From JABRWC01 sp039961675 (GTDB lineage: Bacteria; Planctomycetota; Phycisphaerae; UBA1845; Fen-1342): 48,745 bases of DNA. Of the stretch, positions 1 through 6,818 are shown piece after piece. A program made the position numbers and the translations under genes. Positions within the stretch are counted from its first letter, which is position 1; each line of letters begins with the position of its first letter. The stretch is from contig JABRWC010000078.1 in the NCBI GenBank assembly GCA_039961675.1, forward strand, positions 1 through 48,745. Reading direction: 5' to 3'. Below the pieces are notes generated by a model. It was not told the DNA's origin and did no database searches. It saw only the letters and a list, made by a program, of their open reading frames with translations.

Positions 1-1
1 G

Positions 2-1321
2 GACTGGGCGCCGGCCGGGGAGGCGTCCGCAGAACAGTCGCGGGCGACGCGGTGGGACGGCTACGACGTGGTGATCCTGGGGCCTCGGAGCCACGAGTCG
101 CTGCATGCCGGCGATATCGCCGAGCTGGCGGCCCGCGTGACCAGGGATGGCGTGGGCCTGCTGCTTGCCGGCGGGCGGGCGATGTTCGAGGACGCGCGCT
201 TCGGACGGTCGGAACTTGTGGATGTGAGTCCCGCGCGCCTGGGTAGCCGGGCGGCGCTGAGCGTGGAGCGGCCTCGGTTTTCGCCGACGATGACGGGCGC
301 GGAGCACCCGGTTCTTGCTCGGCTCACGCGGGCGGCGGCGAGCGCGCCGGCGGACGACGCGGACTGGTCGGCGTTGCCGGAGCTGTGCGGCGCGGCGCGG
401 CTGACGCCGGCATCGCCGCTGGCGCAGGTCCTGGCGGATGACGGCGCCGGGCACGCGTTGCTGATCGCGCAGGATGTCGGCGCAGGGAGATGCCTGGTGG
501 CGGGGTGGGATTGCACGTGGCCCTGGGCGTTGCACTCGGACGCGGGCAATGAGCGGCACCAGCGGCTCTGGCGGCAGATGGTGAGCTGGCTGGCGAATCG
601 GCGACCGCGCGCCTGGGTCATCACGGAACGCGCCGAGTACAACGCCGCCGCGCTCGAATCCCGCGCGCAGCGCGTCGTGATCCGTGCAGGCATCAGCGGG
701 TTGGACGATGGCGCAGCCGCAACGCATGGGCGGACCCAGATTTCGGGCGTTCTCCGGCGGCTGGCGGACGGGGCGTCCGATGCGAGCGGTTCGCCGGCCA
801 GCCAGGACGTGCGAACGACGCGCGGCATTGCGGCATCGCGTCAAGCGCGGGCGGAAGAAAGTTGGCCGGTGTTATTTGAGTTTCGTGATGGAGAGTGGCG
901 CGCCGCGGTACCGGGACCGGCTGGCGGCGCATTGCGACTCGCACCAGGCGCGTACGAAGTGGAGGTTCATGCAGGTTCAGGCCGACCCCCGGCAGCCGAC
1001 CTTGGCGTCGCGACTGAGTCGCTCCGCGCCGCGACGCGGTTTCGAGTGGTGGAACAGGACCTGGAGCGCCTGCCGCCGACGTCCGACCCGGAGCTGATGC
1101 GCGAAATCGCCGAACGGACGGCGGAGTTCGGCGGGCGCTTCACGGAAGTCGAAACGCTGCGCGAGGTTCTGCGCGAAGTCGCATCGGTGGATCGGCGGAC
1201 ACGCATTGAGCATACGCTGGAATACGACCCGGTCTCGCGGCAGCCGTGGGTCGTGCTGGCCATTCTCGCGGCGGCATTGATGGGGGAATGGATGCTCCGT
1301 CGCCGGGCGGGCGTGGCATGA
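2..1321 (+). CDS. C-terminal part of a membrane protein with a glutamine-amidotransferase-like fold (5' end outside window)
   Basis: The frame is open from the first bases, so the start lies upstream. The visible N-terminal part (YDVVILGPRSHESL, then a GVGLLLAGG strand-turn) resembles the class I glutamine-amidotransferase-like domain that planctomycetes place in large membrane proteins with vWA or BatA-like parts. The middle is a beta-rich extracytoplasmic region. The C-terminus has one hydrophobic segment (WVVLAILAAALMGEWML) followed by RRR, which fits a membrane anchor with a short cytoplasmic tail. No catalytic Cys-His-Glu triad can be identified in the visible part, so it is probably not an active amidotransferase. 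Its substrate and partners cannot be read from here. A MITE-like repeat begins six bases after its stop codon. Confidence 0.6.
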   Translation, partial: DWAPAGEASAEQSRATRWDGYDVVILGPRSHESLHAGDIAELAARVTRDGVGLLLAGGRAMFEDARFGRSELVDVSPARLGSRAALSVERPRFSPTMTGAEHPVLARLTRAAASAPADDADWSALPELCGAARLTPASPLAQVLADDGAGHALLIAQDVGAGRCLVAGWDCTWPWALHSDAGNERHQRLWRQMVSWLANRRPRAWVITERAEYNAAALESRAQRVVIRAGISGLDDGAAATHGRTQISGVLRRLADGASDASGSPASQDVRTTRGIAASRQARAEESWPVLFEFRDGEWRAAVPGPAGGALRLAPGAYEVEVHAGSGRPPAADLGVATESLRAATRFRVVEQDLERLPPTSDPELMREIAERTAEFGGRFTEVETLREVLREVASVDRRTRIEHTLEYDPVSRQPWVVLAILAAALMGEWMLRRRAGVA

Positions 1322-1326
1322 GGCTC

Positions 1327-1442
1327 GTGTCCAGTCTCACAAATACGTCCTGAAAGTCGGTGAGCGCAAAGCCCTGCTTTGCGGGGCGAACCAGAGGTTT
1401 GCCGCCCCCGGAATCATGCCGCGAATTCCTGAGACAGAACGC
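1327..1442 (+). repeat. MITE-like dispersed repeat, copy 1
   Basis: First of four related elements in the window (others at 3346, 37067 and 37191). It begins GTGTCCAGTCTCACAAATAC and ends GCGAATTCCTGAGACAGAAC, so the ends form an imperfect inverted repeat. The middle holds GCGCAAAGCCCTGCTTTGCG, a hairpin kept in all copies. No coding capacity is apparent. It lies between convergent genes. This copy and the one at 3346 share one orientation. Confidence 0.8.
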
Positions 1443-1486
1443 CAGATGGTGTCGCTGGGCAGCGTCGGCGTCCCGCCGGCAACGTG

Positions 1487-1506
1487 CCCCGCACTTCCGT
1501 GCGGGG
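1487..1506. terminator. GC hairpin between convergent genes
   Basis: CCCCGCAC-TTCC-GTGCGGGG is a perfect 8-bp stem with a 4-base loop. It lies between the stop of the left-hand membrane protein gene and the stop of the nitrilase-family gene, where a bidirectional terminator would be useful. The T tract after it is very short (TTCT), so intrinsic termination is uncertain. Confidence 0.4.
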
Positions 1507-1544
1507 TTCTGCTGCACGCTCGCTGGCGCTCTCGGACCGCATTT

Positions 1545-2987
1545 TCACGGTTGCGGGTCGGCTGGAGCGGGGGCAGTTGGGGCGTCGCGGGTTGGCGGGG
1601 TGGACTGGAATTGATAGAGATGCGGCGTGCGCCCACCGAACGCGTCGGTCCCGCGTGCGAACGCCTTGTCCGCCGCTTCCGCCAGTGGCAACCTGATCAC
1701 GATCTCCGGCTCGCGCCAGCGGCACTCGGCGATCGGCCGCTCCGCGAGCACGTTCCCCCGCGGCCCGAGCGCGATGAGCGAATCCGGCCGCGCGCCGACG
1801 ACAAAGACGCGGTTTTCCGCTGCGCGGGCGCGGAGCAGTGTGGTGTCGCTCTCCCCGTACACCAGCAGGACGTTCGCGCCGCGCAGCGCGAGGACGCGCG
1901 CCGGCGCAAAGCGCGCGGCCGCAGCCGCGTCGAGAACTCCGATCGCCACGTCCCCGAAGCTCGCAGGCTCAACGCCCGCCGCGCGCACGGCGAGAAGATG
2001 TGCGCGGTCCCCGTCGAGAAAACTCGCCGACCATCCAACGTCCGTGGGTTGAAGCAGCAGGGCCGCCACGGCGGCGCTGGTTGAAGCGCCTTCATACAGC
2101 AGGGCGGCAGGGAGCGGCGCGCCGGCCGGCGCCACGGCGACCGGGAGCGCCGGAGCAGACGCGCTTGGAAGCGTCGGCGGCGCGGCGGAGAGCAGCACGG
2201 CGCGCTCCGCGTCGCGCATACGGCAGACGCCGGCGGGCGGCAGCTCGACGTCCGCGACAACCACCTCTGTCCGCGAAGACGCACAGGTGGCCAGCACCCG
2301 GCCCGTCGCGTCGCAGATCCGGCTCATGCCGACGAACGTCGTGCCGCCCTCTGCACCCCACTTGCTGGCCGAGGCGACCGGAATACCCAATTCGCGGGCG
2401 CGCGCCGGGATTAGAAACTCCGGCTGCGGGTTCCAGAGACGATCGGGTTGGCCGCCGTTGACCCAAGCCGTTGGCTGCACGATGAGCTGCGCGCCGCGCG
2501 CAGCGAGCGTGGCCGGAATCTCCGGCAATCGCGCGTCGGCGCAGATCATGATTCCGATACGCCCCAGCGCAGTTTCGAAAGCGTCAATTGACTCGCCCGG
2601 CTCAAACCAGTCGTTGTCGAAATCCCACAGGAAGCACTTGCTGTAGCGCCCGACGATCCGTCCTGAGTCGTCGATGAGCGCCGCCGCGTTACGCAAGCGC
2701 AGGCCATCGAAGTCAATGTAGCCGGTGCAAACGTGGATTCGCTGCTCGCGCGCGCACGCGGACATGTGCTCCAGGAATTGGGTGGCCGAGGCCATCCCCG
2801 CGTCGAGCGCGGCGACGTACTCCTGCCGGCTTCGAATCCAATACGCCGGGAAGGCGCACTCCGGCAGTACGACAAGTTTGGCGCCAAGCCCCGCGGCGCG
2901 TCGAGTCAGATCCAGCAGTTCAGCGAGCGTTTGGCGGTGCTGTTCGAGGCGGACGCCTGGGGATTGCACGACGGCGACGCGCAGCAT
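1545..2987 (-). CDS. Carbon-nitrogen hydrolase (nitrilase superfamily) with a degenerate second copy of the domain
   Basis: The first ~265 residues form a nitrilase-superfamily amidohydrolase domain, which cleaves C-N bonds of amides or nitriles. The triad is visible: E43 in VVLPECAFP, K117 in RYSKCFLWDF and C149 in GIMICADARLPE. Residues ~290-440 look like a second, decayed copy: ALRGANVLLVYG and LRARAAENRVFVVGA match the strands and the ARAxENxxFVV motif of the family, but the catalytic Cys position is lost. A Pro/Ala-rich tail follows. The start at 2987 is chosen over an in-frame ATG 14 codons earlier because AGGAG sits six bases upstream of it. Total 480 residues, well above the usual 260-300. 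The natural substrate is unknown. Confidence 0.85.
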   Translation of the reverse strand: MLRVAVVQSPGVRLEQHRQTLAELLDLTRRAAGLGAKLVVLPECAFPAYWIRSRQEYVAALDAGMASATQFLEHMSACAREQRIHVCTGYIDFDGLRLRNAAALIDDSGRIVGRYSKCFLWDFDNDWFEPGESIDAFETALGRIGIMICADARLPEIPATLAARGAQLIVQPTAWVNGGQPDRLWNPQPEFLIPARARELGIPVASASKWGAEGGTTFVGMSRICDATGRVLATCASSRTEVVVADVELPPAGVCRMRDAERAVLLSAAPPTLPSASAPALPVAVAPAGAPLPAALLYEGASTSAAVAALLLQPTDVGWSASFLDGDRAHLLAVRAAGVEPASFGDVAIGVLDAAAAARFAPARVLALRGANVLLVYGESDTTLLRARAAENRVFVVGARPDSLIALGPRGNVLAERPIAECRWREPEIVIRLPLAEAADKAFARGTDAFGGRTPHLYQFQSTPPTRDAPTAPAPADPQP

Positions 2988-2990
2988 CGG

Positions 2991-3010
2991 CAGCTCCTGG
3001 CAGCTCCTGG
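2991..3010 (-). promoter_or_regulatory. Tandemly duplicated ribosome-binding site
   Basis: The 10-base unit CCAGGAGCTG (minus strand) occurs twice without a gap directly upstream of the ATG at 2987. The inner AGGAG has ideal spacing. The outer copy is 10 bases further away. Confidence 0.5.
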
Positions 3011-3345
3011 GCGGGATTTCGCGCGTCATTGTAACTTACGGGGCGAATCGGCGAAGGGTGGGGGGGCACGACGCGGAAGCGATCAAGAGCGCGTGGAACT
3101 CCGGCTGGACGGCCATGCGGGCGAAGTGCGACCCATGCTTCCGTACCGCGTGAGGGTGGAACTTGCAGGCGAAGCGCCCGCGCCCTACGCGCAGGCCTTG
3201 ATGCCGGTGCGCGAATCGGCGCCGCTGATCCGAGCCGTGTGCGTGAGCAAGCGCGCGCTGATGGCCGAGAGCGCAGCAAGTGACCCGCGCGCGTTCCCCG
3301 CTCCCTTGTCCCCGCGCAGGCGGGGATCGCGGCTCGGATTGGCTG
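3011..3345. other. Intergenic stretch with a short GC hairpin and a family-B repeat fragment
   Basis: No convincing gene was found. A plus-strand frame after an ATG at 3134 reads like protein for about 45 codons (PYRVRVELAGEAPAPYAQ) but runs into repeats, so it could be a gene remnant. CCCCGC-GCAG-GCGGGG at 3310-3325 is a small hairpin. It is followed by GATCGCGGCTCGGAT (3325-3339), which recurs near 37466 and, less exactly, near 40644. Confidence 0.4.
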
Positions 3346-3463
3346 GTGTCCTGTCTCACAAATTCGTCCTAAAAGTTGGTGCGCGCAAAGCTCCGCTTTG
3401 CGCAGCGAACCAGAGGTGGGCCGGCCTGGAATTATGCCGCGAATTCCTGAGACAGAACACTAG
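3346..3463 (+). repeat. MITE-like dispersed repeat, copy 2
   Basis: This is the best preserved plus-oriented copy. Its left end is TGTCCTGTCTCACAAATTCG and the reverse complement of its right end is TGTTCTGTCTCAGGAATTCG. The inner palindrome is GCGCAAAGCTCCGCTTTGCG plus one C. The right end is followed by CTAG-type sequence (ACACTAG), as in copy 3. It is inserted just after the family-B fragment. Confidence 0.85.
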
Positions 3464-3495
3464 TCCTCGCGCACGCGCGTCTTGTGCGACATCTG

Positions 3496-3927
3496 CTAAT
3501 GAGCGTGTGCGCGGCGGGCGGCGCGCGCCGGACGCGCCTTGTTCTGCGCGTCAATCGCCAGCCAGCTTGCGAAGCACGTCGCGGCCGACAGCAGCGACAC
3601 GAACGAGCTGGAAAGATGCAACCCGGTCAGCGTCGTGAGAACAATGCCCGCCGCTGCCAGGACCGCGGACAAGGCGAACGACATCCAAGCGGCCCAACGT
3701 CTCCGGCGCATGGACGACGCGGCGAGAAGGAACGCGAAGCCGGTCAGCACGACGGCGCTGTTGGTCGTGAGCAGTTGTCCGGCGGGAGCTTCGCCCGAGA
3801 CGATGCGCTCGATGACGAGCGGCGCAAAGCCCCAGAGCACGAGGCCCACGCCGAGGCACGCGGAGGAGGTCTGGGCGTACAGCAGGCTATGTTCCGCGGT
3901 CCAGATTTGAGCCGTTCTTCGTTCCAT
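3496..3927 (-). CDS. Small integral membrane protein, unknown function
   Basis: The predicted protein has 143 residues. It starts MERRTAQIWTAEHSLLYAQ and then shows about four hydrophobic segments: LGVGLVLWGFAPLVIERI, AVVLTGFAFLLAAS, AAWMSFALSAVLAAAGIVL and SFVSLLSAATCFASWLAI. Short Arg-rich loops (RRRRW) and a basic tail separate and end them. No motif identifies a function. The open frame continues far upstream, but the ATG at 3927 is chosen because membrane-like composition begins there. It is divergent from the DUF429 gene. The Shine-Dalgarno is weak (GGCAGGCG). Confidence 0.65.
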   Translation of the reverse strand: MERRTAQIWTAEHSLLYAQTSSACLGVGLVLWGFAPLVIERIVSGEAPAGQLLTTNSAVVLTGFAFLLAASSMRRRRWAAWMSFALSAVLAAAGIVLTTLTGLHLSSSFVSLLSAATCFASWLAIDAQNKARPARAARRAHAH

Positions 3928-4164
3928 AGTCGCCTGCCTTTGCTGCCGCCGAGCAGGTCGCGCGCACGGCCGCCGCCGCGCGCCCGCCTGGGCGCGAACC
4001 ACCCCAACGTATTCTTCGATCCGCTGCGCTTCGGACTGTAACTGAATCGCCGCATTCGGCCGAGACCGGCGTGAGGTCGAGGGCGTCGCACTGGCCCTCG
4101 CGCTCGAGTCCGAGAATCCCTGGCACAACACGCAATCCGACGCAGGGAGGCGTAAACTCCCGCA

Positions 4165-4986
4165 ATGGTCGGTGGTGGGCGCGAGTTCGTGTTCGGCGTG
4201 GATTTCAGCGGCGCAGCGCTTGCCGGCTGCAAGATCTGGCTCACGCGGCTGGACCGATCGAGCGAGGACCGGCCAGCGGTCGCGGACTGTCGCCCGGCGA
4301 TGCGCTTGCCGGGAGGCGGCCCGGCGCGGGAGGAGGCCCTGCGCGCGCTGCGAAACTGGATTTCGGCACATCCGGCGGCGCCGTTCGGGCTGGATTTCCC
4401 CATGGGCCTGCCGGAAGTCCTGGTGCCGGAGCGCGACTGGGTCGGGTTTGCATCGGGCTTCGCGCAGCGGTACCCGACGGCACAGGCTTTCCGCGCCGAT
4501 TGCCGCCGGGCCGCCGGCGGCCGGGACCTGAAGCGCCTCACGGACATCGAGACGCGCACGCCGTTCTCCCCGTACAACTTGCGTCTCTACCGGCAGACGT
4601 ATCACGGGATTCGCGACGTACTCGCGCCGCTGATCGCCGCCGGTCAAGCGGTTGCGCTGCCCATGCAGGCGGCCCGCGACGGCGTCGCCTGGCTTCTGGA
4701 AACCTGCCCGGCTTCGCTTCTGAAGCGCGCCGGCCTGTATCGACCTTACAAGGGGACGGGGCGCGCGCACCGTGCGGCACGGCGCAGGATCCTGGCCGCC
4801 GTGCAAGACCTGGAAGGCGTGGCGCTGCCCTCGCGCGCGATTCAAGAGACGTTGGTCGACGAGCCCGAGGGCGACGCGCTGGACAGCCTGCTTGCCGCCG
4901 TGGCGGTATGGCGGACGATCCGTATTGGCGGGGTGGACGAGCCGGTTGGCGACCTGTACCGGCTGGAGGGCCGCGTGTACCTGTGA
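4165..4986 (+). CDS. DUF429 family protein (predicted RNase H-fold nuclease-like)
   Basis: 273 residues. It begins FVFGVDFSGA, the first acidic strand typical of DUF429, continues with FGLDFPMGLP, the second conserved Asp, and near the C-terminus has DEPEGDALDSLLAAVAVW, the third acidic cluster. These acidic positions on an RNase H-like fold suggest a metal-dependent nuclease, but members are mostly uncharacterised and no substrate can be stated. It lies 77 bases upstream of ruvB on the same strand, which would suit a DNA-related role. That link is inference only. Confidence 0.75.
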   Translation: MVGGGREFVFGVDFSGAALAGCKIWLTRLDRSSEDRPAVADCRPAMRLPGGGPAREEALRALRNWISAHPAAPFGLDFPMGLPEVLVPERDWVGFASGFAQRYPTAQAFRADCRRAAGGRDLKRLTDIETRTPFSPYNLRLYRQTYHGIRDVLAPLIAAGQAVALPMQAARDGVAWLLETCPASLLKRAGLYRPYKGTGRAHRAARRRILAAVQDLEGVALPSRAIQETLVDEPEGDALDSLLAAVAVWRTIRIGGVDEPVGDLYRLEGRVYL

Positions 4987-5063
4987 TGCAGCGGGCCGCC
5001 GGGACGCACGGCTTCTATCGCCGGCGGGCACCCGATATGCTCCGTTGCGACGCGGGAGTAGCG

Positions 5064-6092
5064 ATGGCGATCGAGCGGGTGTTCACGCAGCCTGTCGCGG
5101 ACGACGAGAGCTACCTGGTGTCGCTGCGGCCGCAGCGCCTAGCGGACTGCATTGGCCAGGCGCAGATTCGCGATCAGCTCCAGATCGCACTGGCGGCGGC
5201 AAAGGGCCGCGGCGAGCCGCTGGATCACGTGCTGCTCGACGGCCCGCCGGGACTGGGCAAGACAACGCTGGCACACGTCATCAGCAACGAGATGGGCGCC
5301 ACGCTACGCCAGACCAGCGGCCCGGCGGTCGCGCGGCAGGGCGACCTGATGATGCTGCTCACCCAGCTCGACGCCGGCGACGTGCTGTTCATCGACGAGA
5401 TTCACCGCTTGGCCAAGGTGGTCGAGGAGTTTCTGTACCCCGCAATGGAGGACTTCCGCGTCGATTACACGACGGAGAGCGGCATCGGCGGGCGGACCGT
5501 GAACTTCTCCCTGCGGCGCTTCACGCTGATCGGCGCCACGACGCGCGCCGGCATGCTCTCTTCGGCGCTTCGCGGCCGGTTCGGGCACGTGTTTCACCTC
5601 GACTTCTACTCGGTCGAGGAGCTGACGCGCATCGTCGCCCGCAATGCCGAGCGACTCTCCATCGCCGCCGACCGAAGCGCTCTGGAGCGGCTCGCCGCTC
5701 GGGCGCGCGGGACGCCGCGAATCGTGAACCGGCTGCTGCGGCGGGTGCGCGATTTCGCGCAGGTGCGGGGTGACGGGACGATCACCGTGTCCGCGGTGGA
5801 CGCGACGATGGAAATACTTCAAATCGACTCGCTTGGGCTGGACGTGCTGGACCGCGCGTACCTGAACGCGCTGCTGCGGCACTACGACGGCGGGCCGGCG
5901 GGGATTGAGGCGATCGCGGCCAGCATGGGGCATGAGCGCGACACGCTCGAAGACGTGGTCGAGCCGTACCTGCTGCAAATCGGATTCGTGATCCGCACGC
6001 CGCGGGGGCGGCTGGTCCGTCCGGCGGCGTACGCGCACCTCGGGCTGACGCCGCCCTCCTCACCGGGCGACCAGCCGTCGCTGTTCACATGA
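5064..6092 (+). CDS. ruvB: Holliday junction branch migration ATPase RuvB
   Basis: 342 residues, normal for RuvB, the hexameric AAA+ motor that drives branch migration with RuvA. Visible features: Walker A GPPGLGKT at 60-67, Walker B LFIDEIHR with D111/E112, sensor 1 region LIGATTRAG near 155-163, LRGRFG around 170-173 holding the arginine finger, sensor 2 GTPRIVNRLLRR near 215-225, and a C-terminal winged-helix end with EDVVEPYLLQIGFVIRTPRGR. The ATG at 5064 has GGGAG five bases upstream. The frame is open upstream of it, but that part is antisense-like to the DUF429 gene. No ruvA or ruvC is adjacent. The C-terminal GDQPSLF resembles the usual RuvB tail. Confidence 0.97.
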   Translation: MAIERVFTQPVADDESYLVSLRPQRLADCIGQAQIRDQLQIALAAAKGRGEPLDHVLLDGPPGLGKTTLAHVISNEMGATLRQTSGPAVARQGDLMMLLTQLDAGDVLFIDEIHRLAKVVEEFLYPAMEDFRVDYTTESGIGGRTVNFSLRRFTLIGATTRAGMLSSALRGRFGHVFHLDFYSVEELTRIVARNAERLSIAADRSALERLAARARGTPRIVNRLLRRVRDFAQVRGDGTITVSAVDATMEILQIDSLGLDVLDRAYLNALLRHYDGGPAGIEAIAASMGHERDTLEDVVEPYLLQIGFVIRTPRGRLVRPAAYAHLGLTPPSSPGDQPSLFT

Positions 6093-6107
6093 GCGCGTGC
6101 CTTCGCC

Positions 6108-6533
6108 TCAGCCAAGCGACTTGGTGAGGATCGCGGCGGCGCTGATCAGATCGGCGTCGGAGTTGAACCGCACGTAGAACACGCAGCGGTCCTCCAGCGC
6201 CGAAGCGGTCAGGCCGGCGATGTTGATGTTGTGGTTCGCCAGCGTGCGGGCGATCCCCGCGCCAAGGCCCGGGCGGTCCGGACCGGAAATGCGCAGCGAT
6301 TGGATGCTCGACCGCCGCAGCCCCACTTCCTCCGCGGACTGCAACTGCTCGCGTGAGATCAACGGCGCGACGTACAGGACGCCGCGGCCGCTGCCGTCGC
6401 CGTAGGGCCGCACGATGATGAAGTCGAGGTTCGCACCGGCGCGTTCGAGCGCCTCGAGCTTGCCGGCCAGCGTACCGGGCCGGTCGTCCAGTTCGGCCGA
6501 CCAGACCGCGACCTTGGTGAGTTCCAGCGCCAT
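6108..6533 (-). CDS. Tandem ACT-domain protein
   Basis: 141 residues holding two ACT-like units: VAVWSAELDDRPGTLAGKLEALERAGANL (about 8-36) and IQSLRISGPDRPGLGAGIARTLANHNINIAGL (about 77-108). The D-RPG turn in each is the ligand-binding signature. ACT pairs usually sense amino acids or related small molecules. With no catalytic domain this is probably a stand-alone sensor or modulator. The target is unknown. GGGAG lies six bases before the ATG. It converges on ruvB with 15 bases between stops. Confidence 0.8.
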   Translation of the reverse strand: MALELTKVAVWSAELDDRPGTLAGKLEALERAGANLDFIIVRPYGDGSGRGVLYVAPLISREQLQSAEEVGLRRSSIQSLRISGPDRPGLGAGIARTLANHNINIAGLTASALEDRCVFYVRFNSDADLISAAAILTKSLG

Positions 6534-6593
6534 GTAAAGCTCCCGGACGTGCGTAGGTCTGTGTACCGGACGCGCAGGATTCTAGCCCCGATC

Positions 6594-6752
6594 AGTCACC
6601 GCAGAGGCACCGAGGCACAGAGGTCGAATCCTGATTTCTCCGATCGGGGAGGAGTTCGCGCCGTTGGCGCCGAACGTCGCACCGCCCGAGCGTGGCGAGC
6701 ACCAGGCTCGGGAAAGACCCGGACTTCTGTTTTTCTCGGCGACTCTGTGCCG
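6594..6752. repeat. Degenerate copy of a widespread GCAGAGGCxC-type repeat
   Basis: The left part reads CACCGCAGAGGCACCGAGGC, then ACAGAGG. The right part contains CTCGGCGACTCTGTGCC. GGCACAGAG (6614-6622) and CTCTGTGCC (6743-6751) are inverted. The left part translates as SHRRGTEAQR, a peptide often seen in spurious annotations from repeats in many bacterial genomes. It fills most of the gap between the ACT gene and the kinase gene. Confidence 0.45.
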
Positions 6753-6818
6753 GAGTCATTCCACTCGATTCAATGACGCGGGCTGGAGCCGCCAGGGCGA
6801 GGCGCAGGCGTGGCGCCC

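Noticed and set aside
1360..1614. Small proteins with a shared peptide FVLxVGxRKAxLCxANQ or REFLRQN near 1.36, 3.37 and 37.1 kb
   Set aside because: These are translations of the MITE-like repeat in different frames and orientations, not genes.
4071..5063. Open frame continuous with ruvB on its 5' side
   Set aside because: The translation is Arg/Gly/Pro-rich without motifs, overlaps the DUF429 gene in another frame, and RuvB starts naturally at 5064 with a ribosome-binding site.
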